64,000 nt of DNA, from positions 434,001-498,000 of the forward strand of contig JARUPY010000398.1 of assembly GCA_029817715.1 (NCBI GenBank), in the 5' to 3' direction. The notes under the pieces are model-generated. The model was not told where the DNA came from. It ran no database searches and worked only from the letters and a program-made list of their open reading frames with translations. The translations under genes were made by a program, and so were the position numbers. Below are positions 40,095-49,669 of the stretch, one piece after another (position 1 is the stretch's first letter; each line of letters begins with the position of its first letter). Source of the stretch: Melastoma dodecandrum. Taxonomy: Eukaryota > Streptophyta > Magnoliopsida > Myrtales > Melastomataceae.

Positions 40095-41140
40095 TGTCGA
40101 CGCGCGTTCTCATCGTCGACGATTCGCGCACCATGCAGGCGCTGATCGCGCATGCACTGTCGGTCGCCGCCGACATCGAAGTCGTCGGCTTCGCAGCCGA
40201 TGCGAATGCCGCACGCGAGGCGATCAAGAGCCTCAATCCGGACGTCGTGACGCTCGATGTCGAGATGCCCGGCATGAGCGGCATCGAGTTTCTCGAGAAG
40301 GTCATGCGCCTGCGCCCGACGCCGGTCGTCATGATCTCGAGCCAGACGACGGCGAGCGCGGACATGACGATCCGCGCCCTCGCGATGGGCGCGATCGACT
40401 GCATCGCCAAGCCGCTCCCGGGCCAGCCCGTCACTTTTCCGGGGCTGATCGATTCGATCCGCGCCGCGTCGGGCGTGCGCTTCCAGCGCCCAGTCTACGA
40501 GTCGAAGCCGGCTGCGCCCCAGGAGGGCGCGAAGGGCTATGAATCGGATGGACGCATCGTCGCGATCGGCTCCTCCGCCGGCGGCATCGAGGCCTTGTCC
40601 GTCGTGCTCAACGGCTTCCCCAAGAACGGGCCGCCGGTCGTCATCACCCAGCACATGCCGGCGACGTTCACGCGCAGCCTGGCGACCCGTCTCGACAAGC
40701 TCTGCGGCGCGACCGTCGCGGAGGCACGCGAGGGCGATGTCCTGCGCTCGGGCATGGTCTATGTGGCGCCGGGCGGCCCGGCGCATCTCGAAGTGACGGG
40801 GACGGCGCAGCTGCGCTGCCATCTGCGCGAAGGCGCGACCGTCAGCGGCCATCGTCCGTCCGTCGACGTGCTCTTCGAATCCGTCGCGAAGGCCGCCGGC
40901 CCCAAGGCCATCGGCGTCATCTTGACGGGCATGGGACGAGATGGGGCGATCGGGCTCGGCGCCATGCGCCGTGCGGGCGCCCGCACGTTCGGGCAGGACG
41001 AGGCGACCTCGTTCATCTATGGGATGCCGCGGGTGGCGTTCGAGGCCGGGGCGGTCGAACGCCAGCTGCCCATCGATCGCATACAGCAAGCCGTTCTCAC
41101 GGCCACCAACCGCCAACAGAGCTCAATGCCATGCCATTAG
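40091..41140 (+). CDS. cheB: Chemotaxis response regulator/methylesterase CheB
   Basis: 349 residues. Receiver domain with phosphoacceptor Asp56 (VVTLDVEMPGMSG), a short linker, and the C-terminal methylesterase with catalytic Ser in IGSSAGGIEAL, His in ITQHMPATFT and Asp in GMGRDGAIGL. Removes receptor methyl groups when phosphorylated by CheA. ATGA overlap with cheR; 10-bp overlap with the next cheY. Confidence 0.96.
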   Translation: MMSTRVLIVDDSRTMQALIAHALSVAADIEVVGFAADANAAREAIKSLNPDVVTLDVEMPGMSGIEFLEKVMRLRPTPVVMISSQTTASADMTIRALAMGAIDCIAKPLPGQPVTFPGLIDSIRAASGVRFQRPVYESKPAAPQEGAKGYESDGRIVAIGSSAGGIEALSVVLNGFPKNGPPVVITQHMPATFTRSLATRLDKLCGATVAEAREGDVLRSGMVYVAPGGPAHLEVTGTAQLRCHLREGATVSGHRPSVDVLFESVAKAAGPKAIGVILTGMGRDGAIGLGAMRRAGARTFGQDEATSFIYGMPRVAFEAGAVERQLPIDRIQQAVLTATNRQQSSMPCH

Positions 41141-41520
41141 CCTCCGCGCTGCGCGTCATGATCGCGGACGATCAGCAGACGAGCCGTCTTCTGATCCGCT
41201 CGGCCCTGACCGACCTCGGCATCACGAAGATCGACATGGCCAAGGATGGGCAGGAGGCGCTGGAGATGCTGCTGCGGCAGCCGGTGCACCTCATCATCTC
41301 CGACTACCATATGCCGCGGCTCAACGGCGTGGAGCTGCTGCGCGCCGTGCGATCGAATCCGCCGACGCGCAAGTCGGCCTTCTTTCTTCTGACGGGCGTC
41401 GACAACGCGCAGTTTCTCAAGCAGGCGCAGGAGCTGCGCATCAACAACTACCTGAAGAAGCCGGTCAACACGCCCGAGCTGAAGCAGAAGATCCAGGCCG
41501 TGTTCGGAGCGCTGCAATGA
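41131..41520 (+). CDS. cheY2: Chemotaxis response regulator CheY (second copy)
   Basis: 129-residue receiver domain with Asp13-Asp14, phosphoacceptor Asp58 (LIISDYHMPRLNG), LTGVD switch and YLKKP. It ends VFGALQ. In position and in this ending it resembles S. meliloti CheY2, the main motor-binding regulator; the role is inferred from that. Confidence 0.93.
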   Translation: MPLASALRVMIADDQQTSRLLIRSALTDLGITKIDMAKDGQEALEMLLRQPVHLIISDYHMPRLNGVELLRAVRSNPPTRKSAFFLLTGVDNAQFLKQAQELRINNYLKKPVNTPELKQKIQAVFGALQ

Positions 41521-42092
41521 CATCGCTCGGCGCGACGCCGGCTGCGGCGCAGATGCGTGGCAGGGAGGGCGCGGAGGTCACGATCCACATCATCCAGGGC
41601 GAGTATCACGTCTCCTCGGATCCGAACCTGAAGCTCGTGACGCTCCTCGGGTCCTGCGTCGCGGCGTGTCTTTACGATCCGGCGATCGGCCTTGGCGGGA
41701 TGAACCACTTTCTGCTGCCCGGCGAACTCGAGGAAAGCAACGGCGCGGCCGAGCGCTGCGCGGTTCATGCGATGGAGGTGCTGGTCAACGCGCTGCTCAA
41801 GCGAGGTGCATCACGCCAGCGCCTGGAGGCGAAGATCTTCGGCGGCGCCAGCACGATGGCCGGTCTCTCCGACGTCGGCTCGCAGAACGCGCGTTTCGCG
41901 CTCGCCTTCCTGAAGCACGAGCGCATCAAGATCGCGGCGCAATGCCTCGGCGGGACGAAGGGCCGCCGCATTCAGTTCTGGCCGGCGACGGGGCGGGCAC
42001 GACGCAGCCTGATGAGCGGCGAGGGGCCGACGATGGAAACGCCGGTCAAACCGATCGTCGCACCGTCTTGCGGCACGCTGGAGCTGTTCTGA
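41517..42092 (+). CDS. cheD: Chemoreceptor glutamine deamidase CheD
   Basis: 191 residues. The CheD core has the catalytic Cys in TLLGSCVAACLYDP, His in GGMNHFLLP and the Thr in KIFGGASTMAG. Deamidates receptor glutamines and modulates CheA activity. It has a C-terminal extension ending GTLELF, which resembles the ending of the next gene product. ATGA overlap with cheY2. Confidence 0.93.
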   Translation: MTSLGATPAAAQMRGREGAEVTIHIIQGEYHVSSDPNLKLVTLLGSCVAACLYDPAIGLGGMNHFLLPGELEESNGAAERCAVHAMEVLVNALLKRGASRQRLEAKIFGGASTMAGLSDVGSQNARFALAFLKHERIKIAAQCLGGTKGRRIQFWPATGRARRSLMSGEGPTMETPVKPIVAPSCGTLELF

Positions 42093-42466
42093 TGGGTCGA
42101 GCGCAGCCCCGCGTCCGAGGCGTCCCGGCGCATCCGGCCGACGATATCCTGCCCGATCTGATCGGGCGCATCGGCGGCGAGATGGCGGCGCTCGCCGACC
42201 GCGTGACACTTCTGCAGGCCCTCGTCGAATTGCCCGAGGAGGCGATCCCGACGCCGACGCAGATCGAGGCGGTGCAGTCGCTCGACCTCGTCGACCAGAC
42301 GCTGCGCGCCCTCGCCGGCATCCTTCAGCGCACGAATGTCGTGCTGCAAACCAGCGGCGGCGTCGAAATCGACGCTGTCCTTGCCGGCTGCACCCTGTCC
42401 GATCTCTCGGCTCGGCTCGCCGGCCGCCCCTGCGCCGCCGCATCGGACGAGCTCGAGCTCTTCTGA
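42092..42466 (+). CDS. cheT: CheT-like putative CheY-P phosphatase (CheZ-related)
   Basis: 124 residues, mostly helical. The segment AVQSLDLVDQTLRAL contains D65-xxx-Q69, the spacing of the catalytic Asp and Gln of CheZ phosphatases. The position right after cheD matches cheT at the end of the S. meliloti che operon, where the product is a distant CheZ relative. The C-terminus ASDELELF resembles the CheY-binding tail of CheZ in placement and acidity. Overlaps the cheD stop by one base. Confidence 0.7.
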   Translation: MGRAQPRVRGVPAHPADDILPDLIGRIGGEMAALADRVTLLQALVELPEEAIPTPTQIEAVQSLDLVDQTLRALAGILQRTNVVLQTSGGVEIDAVLAGCTLSDLSARLAGRPCAAASDELELF

Positions 42467-42687
42467 GGGGTCGATCGCGCGAAGGGCTGCGCTTCGTGTG
42501 GAACAATTGCAGTCGGCAAACCTTCCGCGGGGAACGCGAGGAAGGTCATGACGAAGACCGGCAGATGGTCGCGCGAGGTCGCGCGTGCGAGGAACGCATT
42601 CCACCTCGACATCGACATCGACGAATGCACGCGGCGCGATCGGGGCGAACTGCGGCGCGCATTCCGCCGACCTGCACGGATGTCGCG

Positions 42688-43188
42688 GTGACGGAGCATC
42701 CGAAGGCTCCGAAACGGTCGTTCGCGGTCGACGAACGCCCCGAGATTCCTCTGCTCAGCCTCGTCCTCGGCTACGGACCGATGTCGCTGGTGTTCGCCGG
42801 GGGCGCGTTGGCATGGATTGGTCCGCAGGAGTGGCGGGGCGCCATTGCCCAGGTCACGACGATCTTCGCCGGTTCCCTCGTCGCGTTCCTCGCCGGCGTG
42901 CGGCGCGGCTTGAGCTTTCGTACGGAGGATGGGCCGCGCGCGACGCAAATCGTGACGATGTTCGTGCTTTTCAGCCTCGCCCTCGTCGCGCTGCTCATGC
43001 TGTCCGTGGCGCCGCGCGTCACGCAGGCGTTGCTTCTTGTCGGCTTCGCGATCCTGGCGATCGAAGATCCGCGTGCCTCCCGGCGCGGCGAGGCGCCTCT
43101 CTTCTTCGCGCGCCTTCGGAGACCGCAGTTGGCGCTGGCGATGCTGGGAATCGTTGCGCTGCTCCTCGGCGCGGCGCCATCTTCGTAG
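42688..43188 (+). CDS. DUF3429 inner-membrane protein
   Basis: 166 residues from GTG 42688, starting MTEHPKAPKRSFAVDERPE. Five hydrophobic segments occur (LSLVLGYGPMSLVFAGGAL, TTIFAGSLVAFLAGVRRGL, VTMFVLFSLALVALLMLS, LLLVGFAILAIEDP and LALAMLGIVALLL). The FLAGVRRGL loop is characteristic of DUF3429. Function unknown. The GTG has ACGGA about seven bases upstream; a longer version from 42496 is unlikely. Confidence 0.75.
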   Translation: MTEHPKAPKRSFAVDERPEIPLLSLVLGYGPMSLVFAGGALAWIGPQEWRGAIAQVTTIFAGSLVAFLAGVRRGLSFRTEDGPRATQIVTMFVLFSLALVALLMLSVAPRVTQALLLVGFAILAIEDPRASRRGEAPLFFARLRRPQLALAMLGIVALLLGAAPSS

Positions 43189-43196
43189 AGCGCCAT

Positions 43197-43230
43197 CGTT
43201 GCAGAATGAGAAGCGTTGCAGAATGAGAAG
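43197..43230. repeat. Perfect 17-bp tandem duplication
   Basis: CGTTGCAGAATGAGAAG occurs twice in direct succession just downstream of the DUF3429 stop codon, immediately before the terminator hairpin. Confidence 0.85.
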
Positions 43231-43251
43231 CGGCGCCGTCACCGGCGCCGC
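43230..43251. terminator. Hairpin between convergent DUF3429 and DUF1236 genes
   Basis: GCGGCGCCG and CGGCGCCGC form a 9-bp stem with a 4-base loop (TCAC), between two convergent stop codons. Probably serves both strands. Confidence 0.6.
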
Positions 43252-43263
43252 TCGCTCCTTGCC

Positions 43264-44088
43264 TCAGGAAAGAACCAGAACGATCTCGCCCGTCTCCGGA
43301 TCGATGATCAGGATCTGATCCTCGACGAGGATATAATCGTAGCCGCGATACTCGGGCACGATCTCATAGATCGACGGGGGCAGCGGATAATAATGGTAAT
43401 GCCGCGGCACCACCGCGCCGACGCGTATGCCGAAGTCGACATGCGAGATGTTCTCGACATGTTCGCTGCGGATCGAGGAGCGCAGCGACGTGGTGATGCG
43501 GCTGCGCTGCTCCGTCGACACGCGCACGTCGTGGCCCCCGCGGCCGCCCGCACGATCGCCACCCGATCGGTCACCACCGGCGCGATCGCCGTTACGGCCG
43601 CCCTTTTCGTCGCCGTTGCGGCCGGACGCGTTACGGTCGTTGTCGCGGCCGTTCTCACCGGCCTTCTGTCCGCTGCGATCGGTCTGGCTTCCCCGCTCGC
43701 CTTTGGCGTTGTCGCCGCGCGACTGGCCGCGTTCGCCATTCGCACCTTTGGAATTGGTGCCTGTCGTGCCAGTCTCGCCGGAAGACGATTTGTTCGCGCC
43801 GCGGTTCTCGCCGGACGACCGCTCGCTACCCGCGCCCGACGTCGAGGCGCCACCATGTTCCCCCGCCGCGCTCCCCGACGCGCCCGCGGAGGCGCCGCCT
43901 TCGTGCCCCGCCGCGCCGCCGCCGCCGCCGGCGTTGGCGCCCGCAGTGGCACCGGCTCCCGCGCCGCCGGCCCCTGCGCCGGCACTGGCGCCGCCGTGTT
44001 CGCCGCCGGCACCGCCTTGGGCCTGCGCCAGCGCCGGTGAGAGGACGAGGGCCGCCACGGCGACAGACCTGAAGATGAGGGAACGCAT
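43264..44088 (-). CDS. Exported DUF1236 protein with long low-complexity region
   Basis: 274 residues. Signal peptide MRSLIFRSVAVAALVLSPALAQA. Residues about 24-90 are Gly/Ala-rich with GGEHGG and GGASAG repeats; about 90-190 are Gly/Arg/Asp/Asn-rich. The C-terminal DUF1236 domain (VGAVVPRHYHYYPLPPSIYEIVPEYRGYDYILV...) is typical of Hyphomicrobiales. Probably a surface or periplasmic protein of unknown role. Start at 44088, with GGAGG about 8 bases upstream. Confidence 0.82.
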   Translation of the reverse strand: MRSLIFRSVAVAALVLSPALAQAQGGAGGEHGGASAGAGAGGAGAGATAGANAGGGGGAAGHEGGASAGASGSAAGEHGGASTSGAGSERSSGENRGANKSSSGETGTTGTNSKGANGERGQSRGDNAKGERGSQTDRSGQKAGENGRDNDRNASGRNGDEKGGRNGDRAGGDRSGGDRAGGRGGHDVRVSTEQRSRITTSLRSSIRSEHVENISHVDFGIRVGAVVPRHYHYYPLPPSIYEIVPEYRGYDYILVEDQILIIDPETGEIVLVLS

Positions 44089-44170
44089 GTTGTGAGCCTC
44101 CGCAAATGAAAAGCGCAAGCCCAACAGCATTCGCGAGGCGCTGTTCCTGAAGGTCTAGTCGTACGACTGT

Positions 44171-46855
44171 CTAGGCGGCGGTTTCGACCAGAGCCTCGAC
44201 GGCTTCGATCGCGGTCTGCGAGGCGGCGCCGTTGGGGCCGCCGGCCTGCGCCATGTCGCGGCGGCCACCTCCCCCTTTGCCGCCGCGCTTCTCGGCGGCG
44301 GCGCGCACCAGCGCAACGGCATCGAACCGCGTCGTCAAATCAGGTGTCACGCCCACGACCACACCGGCTTTGCCATCGCTGGCGACGCCGACAATCGCGA
44401 CGACGCCCGAGCCGATCGAGTGCTTCGCCTCGTCGGCCAATGCCTTGAGGTCCTTCATCTCGACGCCGGAGATCGCCTTGCCGAGGAATTTCACCCCGCC
44501 GACTTCCGTCACCGCGGGCGCGGGACCGCCGGCGCCTCCGCCCATCGCCAGCTTCTTGCGGGCCTCGGATAGCTCGCGATCGAGCTTGCGGCGCTCCTCG
44601 ATGAGCGCCCCAAGCCGCTTGGCGGCTTCGTCCTCCGGCGTGCGCAGGAGCGTCGACAATTCGCCGAGCCGCGCCGCCTGCGCATTGAGATGGTGGCGCG
44701 CGGCGGCTGCGGTCTTCGCCTCGATGCGGCGCACGCCCGCCGCGACCGCGCTTTCGGCGACGATGGTGACGAGGCCGATATCGCCGGTGCGCGCGACATG
44801 CGTGCCGCCGCAGAGCTCGACGGAGAAGGCCGGACCGTGCGGATCCGCCTCGTCCTCGCCGGCTTGCCGCTCGCCCATCGAGACGACGCGGACCTCGTCA
44901 CCGTATTTCTCGCCGAAGAGGGCGCGGGCGCCGGAGTTCATCGCGGCGTCGACCGGCATCTGACGCGTCACGACGGGCGCATTCTCGAGGATCACGGCAT
45001 TCGCGATGTCCTCGATGCGGGCAAGATCGTCGGCGCCGATCGGCTTTTGGTGCGAGAAGTCGAACCGAAGGCGGTCCGGCGCGACGAGCGAGCCCTTCTG
45101 GGCGACATGGTCGCCCAGGGTCTGGCGGAGCGCTTCGTGGAGCAGATGGGTCGCCGAATGATTGGCGCGGATCGCGCCGCGGCGGGCACGGTCCACGACG
45201 CACTCGACGGTCTGGCCGGCGACGAGCGTCCCCGCCGCGATCACCGCCTTATGGATGAAGAGGTCGCCGAGCTTTTTCGTCGTGTCGGTGACGTCGGCGC
45301 GCAGATGATCGCCCGTCATGGCGCCCGTGTCGCCGACCTGACCGCCCGACTCGCCGTAGAACGGCGTCTGGTTGAGGATGACCTGCACCTTGTCGCCGGC
45401 GCTCGCCCGAGAAACCTCGACGCCATCCTTCAGGATCGCGAGGACGGTCGCCTCGACTCGCTCGGTCGCATAACCAAGGAAGTCGGTGGCCCCGACGCGA
45501 TCGCGCAGGCCGAACCAATGCGTCTCGGTCGCCGCCTCGCCGGAGCCGGACCAGGCCTTGCGCGCCTCGGCCTTCTGGCGCGCCATCGCGCTCTCGAAGC
45601 CGGCGAGGTCCACGCCGAGCCGCTTGGCGCGCAGCGCGTCCTGCGTCAGGTCCAGCGGGAAGCCGTAGGTGTCGTAGAGGCGGAAGGCGACGTCGCCCGC
45701 CAGCGTGCCGCCCTGGGGCAGCCGCCGCGTCTCGTCGTCGAGCATCGCGAGGCCGCGGGCGAGGGTGATGCGAAAGCGCGTCTCCTCGAGACGCAATGTC
45801 TCAGTGATCAGTGATTCCGCGCGCAGCAACTCGGGATAGGCCTGGCCCATCTCGCGCGTCAGGGTCGGCACGAGGCGCCAAAGCAGCGGCTCCTGCGCGC
45901 CGAGAATCTGCGCATGACGCATTGCGCGGCGCATGATGCGGCGCAAAACGTAGCCGCGGCCCTCGTTGGACGGCAGCACGCCGTCGGCGACGAGGAAGGC
46001 GCAGGCGCGCAGATGGTCCGCGATGACGCGGCAGCTGGCCGCATGCGGGCCGGCCGGATCGACGGACGTGAGGTCCGCGATGGCGGCGATGAGCGTGCGG
46101 AAGAGGTCGATGTCGTAATTCGAGGTGACGCCCTGCAGGAGGGCGGCGATGCGCTCGAGACCCATGCCGGTGTCGATCGACGGGCGGGGCAGGTCGCGGC
46201 GCTCGGTCTTCGTCACCTGCTCGTATTGCATGAAGACGAGGTTCCAGAACTCGAGGTAGCGGTCCCCGTCCTGATCGGCGCTGCCGGGCGGCCCGCCGGC
46301 GAGGCTCTCGCCCTGGTCGTAGAAGATCTCCGAGCAGGGCCCGCACGGTCCCGTCTCGCCCATCGACCAGAAATTGTCCGACGAGGCGATCCGGATGATC
46401 TTCGAGTCCGCAAGGCCGGCGATGCGCTTCCACAGCGAGAAGGCCTCATCGTCGTCGTGATAGACGGTGACGAGCAGGCGCTCCACCGGCAAGTCGAAGG
46501 TCTTCGTGATCAGCGTCCAGGCCAGCTCGATCGCCTCTGCCTTGAAGTAGTCGCCGAACGAGAAATTACCGATCATCTCAAAGAACGTGTGGTGACGCGC
46601 CGTATAGCCGACGTTGTCGAGATCGTTGTGCTTGCCGCCCGCCCGCACGCATTTCTGCGACGAGGCCGCGCGGGGGAACGCGCTCTTCTGCTGGCCGGTA
46701 AAATAGTTCTTGAACGGCACCATCCCGGCGTTGGTGAACATCAGGGTGGGATCGTTGCGCGGGACGAGCGGCGCCGAGGGCACGAGCGTGTGCGCGTTGC
46801 GGCCGAAATAGTCGAGAAACGCCGCGCGGATCTCGTTGACGCCGGTACCGTTCAT
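44171..46855 (-). CDS. alaS: Alanyl-tRNA synthetase
   Basis: 894 residues. N-terminal aminoacylation domain (FVPRND-type entry with [19 protein letters not shown], and [19 protein letters not shown]), tRNA-recognition region, editing domain with the zinc/catalytic motif [11 protein letters not shown] and [16 protein letters not shown], and the C-Ala domain. Length matches family. Located just downstream of recA on the same strand, with a hairpin region in between. Confidence 0.98.
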   Translation of the reverse strand: MNGTGVNEIRAAFLDYFGRNAHTLVPSAPLVPRNDPTLMFTNAGMVPFKNYFTGQQKSAFPRAASSQKCVRAGGKHNDLDNVGYTARHHTFFEMIGNFSFGDYFKAEAIELAWTLITKTFDLPVERLLVTVYHDDDEAFSLWKRIAGLADSKIIRIASSDNFWSMGETGPCGPCSEIFYDQGESLAGGPPGSADQDGDRYLEFWNLVFMQYEQVTKTERRDLPRPSIDTGMGLERIAALLQGVTSNYDIDLFRTLIAAIADLTSVDPAGPHAASCRVIADHLRACAFLVADGVLPSNEGRGYVLRRIMRRAMRHAQILGAQEPLLWRLVPTLTREMGQAYPELLRAESLITETLRLEETRFRITLARGLAMLDDETRRLPQGGTLAGDVAFRLYDTYGFPLDLTQDALRAKRLGVDLAGFESAMARQKAEARKAWSGSGEAATETHWFGLRDRVGATDFLGYATERVEATVLAILKDGVEVSRASAGDKVQVILNQTPFYGESGGQVGDTGAMTGDHLRADVTDTTKKLGDLFIHKAVIAAGTLVAGQTVECVVDRARRGAIRANHSATHLLHEALRQTLGDHVAQKGSLVAPDRLRFDFSHQKPIGADDLARIEDIANAVILENAPVVTRQMPVDAAMNSGARALFGEKYGDEVRVVSMGERQAGEDEADPHGPAFSVELCGGTHVARTGDIGLVTIVAESAVAAGVRRIEAKTAAAARHHLNAQAARLGELSTLLRTPEDEAAKRLGALIEERRKLDRELSEARKKLAMGGGAGGPAPAVTEVGGVKFLGKAISGVEMKDLKALADEAKHSIGSGVVAIVGVASDGKAGVVVGVTPDLTTRFDAVALVRAAAEKRGGKGGGGRRDMAQAGGPNGAASQTAIEAVEALVETAA

Positions 46856-46919
46856 CTGTCGCCCAAACCTGTCGCTCGGGCCGCCCGCGCGGCCGCCCCG
46901 CCGAGCCCGTCAGGCAAGA

Positions 46920-46979
46920 GGCGCGCCCGTTCTAACGGCACGGTTTTGCCCTGTCGAGGCGGACCGTGCCGGGCGCGCC
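46920..46979 (-). terminator. Nested inverted repeats between recA and alaS
   Basis: Outer arms GGCGCGCCC/GGGCGCGCC and inner arms CGGCACGGT/ACCGTGCCG (46936-46944 and 46963-46971) can fold into one long hairpin 5 bp past the recA stop. No U tract follows, so it may slow or process transcripts rather than end them cleanly. Confidence 0.5.
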
Positions 46980-46983
46980 GCCT

Positions 46984-47485
46984 CTATTCCGCGGCGTCGT
47001 CGAGATCGGCCTGATCCAGGATGCGCTCGGCGATCAGCCCCGAATTCTCGCGGATCGCGAGCTCGATCTTGTCCGCGACCTGCGGGTTCTGGCGCAGGAA
47101 GGCCTTGGCGTTCTCGCGGCCCTGGCCGAGGCGCTGGGAATCGTAGGAGAACCACGCGCCCGATTTCTCCACGACCCCGGCCTTGACGCCGAGATCGAGG
47201 ATCTCGCCGATCTTGGAGACGCCCTGCCCGTACATGATGTCGAATTCGACCTGCTTGAACGGCGGCGCGACCTTGTTCTTCACCACCTTCACGCGGGTGG
47301 TGTTGCCGACGATATCGTCGCGATCCTTGATCTGGCCGGTGCGGCGGATGTCGAGCCGCACCGAGGCGTAGAACTTGAGCGCGTTACCCCCCGTCGTCGT
47401 CTCCGGCGAGCCGTACATGACGCCGATCTTCATGCGGATCTGGTTGATGAAGATCACCATTGTCTGCGAGCGCGAGATCGAGGCG

Positions 47486-47523
<38 letters not shown>

Positions 47524-48054
47524 GAGACCCGGCTGGCTCTCGCCCATCTCGCCGTCGATTTCCGCGCGGGGCGTCAGGGCCGCCACCGAATCCACCACCA
47601 GGACGTCGACGGCGCCGGAGCGCACCAACGTGTCGGTGATCTCAAGCGCCTGCTCGCCCGTGTCCGGCTGCGAGATGAGAAGGTCCTCGAGATTGACGCC
47701 GAGCTTCTTGGCGTAGACGGGGTCGAGCGCGTGCTCTGCGTCGATGAAGGCGCAGACGCCGCCCTTCTTCTGCGCCTCGGCGATGACGTGCAGCGTCAGC
47801 GTGGTCTTGCCCGAGGATTCCGGCCCGTAGATCTCGACGACGCGGCCGCGCGGCAGGCCGCCGACGCCGAGCGCGATGTCGAGCCCGAGCGAGCCCGTCG
47901 GCACGGTCTCGATCTCGACCGCCTTCTGGTTCTTGCCGAGCCGCATAATCGAGCCTTTGCCGAAGGACCTCTCGATTTGCGTCAGCGCCGCATCGAGCGC
48001 CTTGGTCTTGTCCACGGACGTTCCCTCTACCAGGCGAAGATTGGCACTGCTCAT
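46984..48054 (-). CDS. recA: Recombinase RecA
   Basis: 356 residues from ATG 48054 (AAGGA about 10 bases upstream); an in-frame ATG at 48075 lacks a ribosome site. Walker [21 protein letters not shown], Walker [13 protein letters not shown] and the loop segment [19 protein letters not shown] (here [18 protein letters not shown]) are intact. Central to homologous recombination and the SOS response. A transposon is inserted immediately upstream of its promoter. Confidence 0.98.
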
Positions 48055-48110
48055 CGGACGGCGTCCTTTTGGCATGAGGGCTGCGAGTCGCGCAACGCGG
48101 CGTAGCCCTC

Positions 48111-48138
48111 AATGTACATGCTTTGTTCTTTTCCGCAA
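48111..48138 (-). promoter_or_regulatory. recA promoter with SOS (LexA) box
   Basis: On the minus strand TTGCGG (48138-48133), 16 bp, TACATT (48116-48111) fits a sigma-70 promoter about 57 bp before the recA ATG. Overlapping it, GTAC-N7-GTTC (48114-48128, plus strand) matches the alphaproteobacterial LexA site GTTC-N7-GTTC with one mismatch. Confidence 0.5.
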
Positions 48139-48145
48139 GGGCAAT

Positions 48146-48153
48146 CGCAGCAG
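48146..48153. repeat. Target-site duplication, left copy (CGCAGCAG)
   Basis: The 8-bp sequence CGCAGCAG directly abuts the left inverted repeat of the transposon and is repeated exactly after the right end (52349-52356). Confidence 0.88.
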
Positions 48154-48172
48154 GGTAGTGTCTCAGTTTGAA
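48154..48172 (+). repeat. Transposon left terminal inverted repeat
   Basis: GGTAGTGTCTCAGTTTGAA; identical in reverse complement to the right end at 52330-52348. Confidence 0.92.
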
Positions 48173-48234
48173 ATTCTGCGCATGACAGGCTGCACTCGTT
48201 TCGGCGACGATAATCTCATTCGGAGATTCGTCGC

Positions 48235-48768
48235 ATGTTCGACCTGCTCAGACGATTTTGGGATCGCGCCGTGAGCGAGGGCGGCGTCATTCAGGGCGCT
48301 CCATTCACTTTCATAGTTGCTGTCCTAGTCTCGGCTGGATTTTGCGCTTTAGTGATTTGGCAAGCACTCGACTGGCGTTACGGCAGCATCATTGCAAACA
48401 GGGACGCGTCCATTAACGCGCGAGATTCACAGATCAGTTTATTGGCAGCTCAGGTCAAAGACCTCACCGACAAATATGACGAACTCAAAAAGAATGTTCC
48501 TGAGGCTAAGCAGATCGATCCTGATTCCATATCGCAAAGGGGGGAAGTGGTCGGCAAGGCCATTGGTGCCCTGCCAGACAAAAGCAAAAGCAAGGTATTC
48601 TTTCGCCTACTTAATACGAATGGCGATTTCGACAGGACCAAGACCTTTCAATATCGCGATATGCGGCTGAAGATTGACTCGGTTAGCGGCGAAGCAAGAT
48701 CAAGCATGGCCGGCGAAGTGAGAGCGCAGTTTGTCGACGTCGTTTGTACAATGCTAGACGGCGACTGA
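48235..48768 (+). CDS. Transposon cargo: membrane-anchored coiled-coil protein
   Basis: 177 residues. One transmembrane helix (TFIVAVLVSAGFCALVIW, about residues 24-42), then a heptad-like segment (SQISLLAAQVKDLTDKYDELKKN) and a C-terminal globular part of about 90 residues with a strand-rich look. No family is recognised. GGAG precedes the ATG by about eight bases. GC content is well below the chromosome average. Its 3' end overlaps that of the convergent transposase gene by 15 bp. Confidence 0.65.
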   Translation: MFDLLRRFWDRAVSEGGVIQGAPFTFIVAVLVSAGFCALVIWQALDWRYGSIIANRDASINARDSQISLLAAQVKDLTDKYDELKKNVPEAKQIDPDSISQRGEVVGKAIGALPDKSKSKVFFRLLNTNGDFDRTKTFQYRDMRLKIDSVSGEARSSMAGEVRAQFVDVVCTMLDGD

Positions 48769-49647
48769 AGCTCGTCTTTTGTACGGCCCGCGTTTCTTCG
48801 CGGGCGCTGCGCTGACGTCGATCAGCGCCGCAACGTCTTCCATGCTCCACAGCCGATCGGTGACGCCAGCCGCCATCGCAGGCGTCATCTTGAGTGACTT
48901 GTGGATGCGAACGAAGTTATAGAACACGAAGTAGAGCGACAGCGCATGGATATGGCTGTCGAGCTTCTGTGAAAACGCATTGGTCAATCGCGTGAACCGA
49001 CGCATGTGCATCCGCATCGACAGGTTCTGCCGCTCGACGTGCGACGTCGAGACGTGGCGCATGTCAGGGGCGCCAGAGATCGGCTTCTTCTTCGCGCCAA
49101 CGCATTCGGCCGGGCTGTATCGCTTCTCCGGCCCACGGCCCGCTTCCTCGCCGTACAGCTTCACGAGCATGGCGTAGTCGATGTCGCCCTCGTTGAAGGC
49201 GCCCGCAACGGCATCGAGGTAGACGCCATGGCCATCGGTCGTGAGCTGCATGCGGCCTTCGATCCGGAAGCGGAGATCGTCCATGAAGAAGTTGGCCGTC
49301 TCGGCATCGCGGCCGCCGACGAAATAGGAGACGATCAGCTTCGTATCGGCGTCCAGCGCGGTCCAGGTCCACACGTCGCCAGCGCCTTCCGGCGCGGCTT
49401 TCGCGGTCGCGACGTTCTTCTGCGTGGCATGGCAGAATGACCAAATCTCGTCGCACTGGATGCGGCTCGCCTTCACGCCGACGACGGAGTTGAAATGATG
49501 GATCGCGCACGCCTCGCCCGCGTCCACCAAGAGCTTCGCAACGGTGTTGATGGACACGTCGCAGATGCGGGAGATCGAGCGCATCGAGTTGCCTTCGCAG
49601 AGCATCGAGAGGATTTGGACGCGCTTGGCGAGGGGCAGCTTGTTCAT
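48754..49647 (-). CDS. IS1-family transposase
   Basis: 297 residues from ATG 49647 (AGGGGC just upstream); a longer TTG-started form to 49689 is unlikely. N-terminal HTH (LPLAKRVQILSMLCEGNSMRSISRICDVSINTVAKLL). The catalytic acidic residues appear to lie in QCDEIWSF, LTTDGHGVYLDA and SHVERQNLSMRM. A basic tail follows (PAKKRGPYKRR). This is the transposase type found in many Hyphomicrobiales IS elements. The 8-bp target duplication fits the IS1 family. It presumably moves the whole 4.2-kb unit. Confidence 0.88.
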   Translation of the reverse strand: MNKLPLAKRVQILSMLCEGNSMRSISRICDVSINTVAKLLVDAGEACAIHHFNSVVGVKASRIQCDEIWSFCHATQKNVATAKAAPEGAGDVWTWTALDADTKLIVSYFVGGRDAETANFFMDDLRFRIEGRMQLTTDGHGVYLDAVAGAFNEGDIDYAMLVKLYGEEAGRGPEKRYSPAECVGAKKKPISGAPDMRHVSTSHVERQNLSMRMHMRRFTRLTNAFSQKLDSHIHALSLYFVFYNFVRIHKSLKMTPAMAAGVTDRLWSMEDVAALIDVSAAPAKKRGPYKRRASVAV

Positions 49648-49669
49648 GCCCCTTTTATCTGAAATTTCT

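Noticed and set aside
43197..43230. Tandem 17-bp repeat as a possible CRISPR or regulatory array
   Set aside because: Only two copies with no spacer, located between convergent stop codons; a simple duplication.
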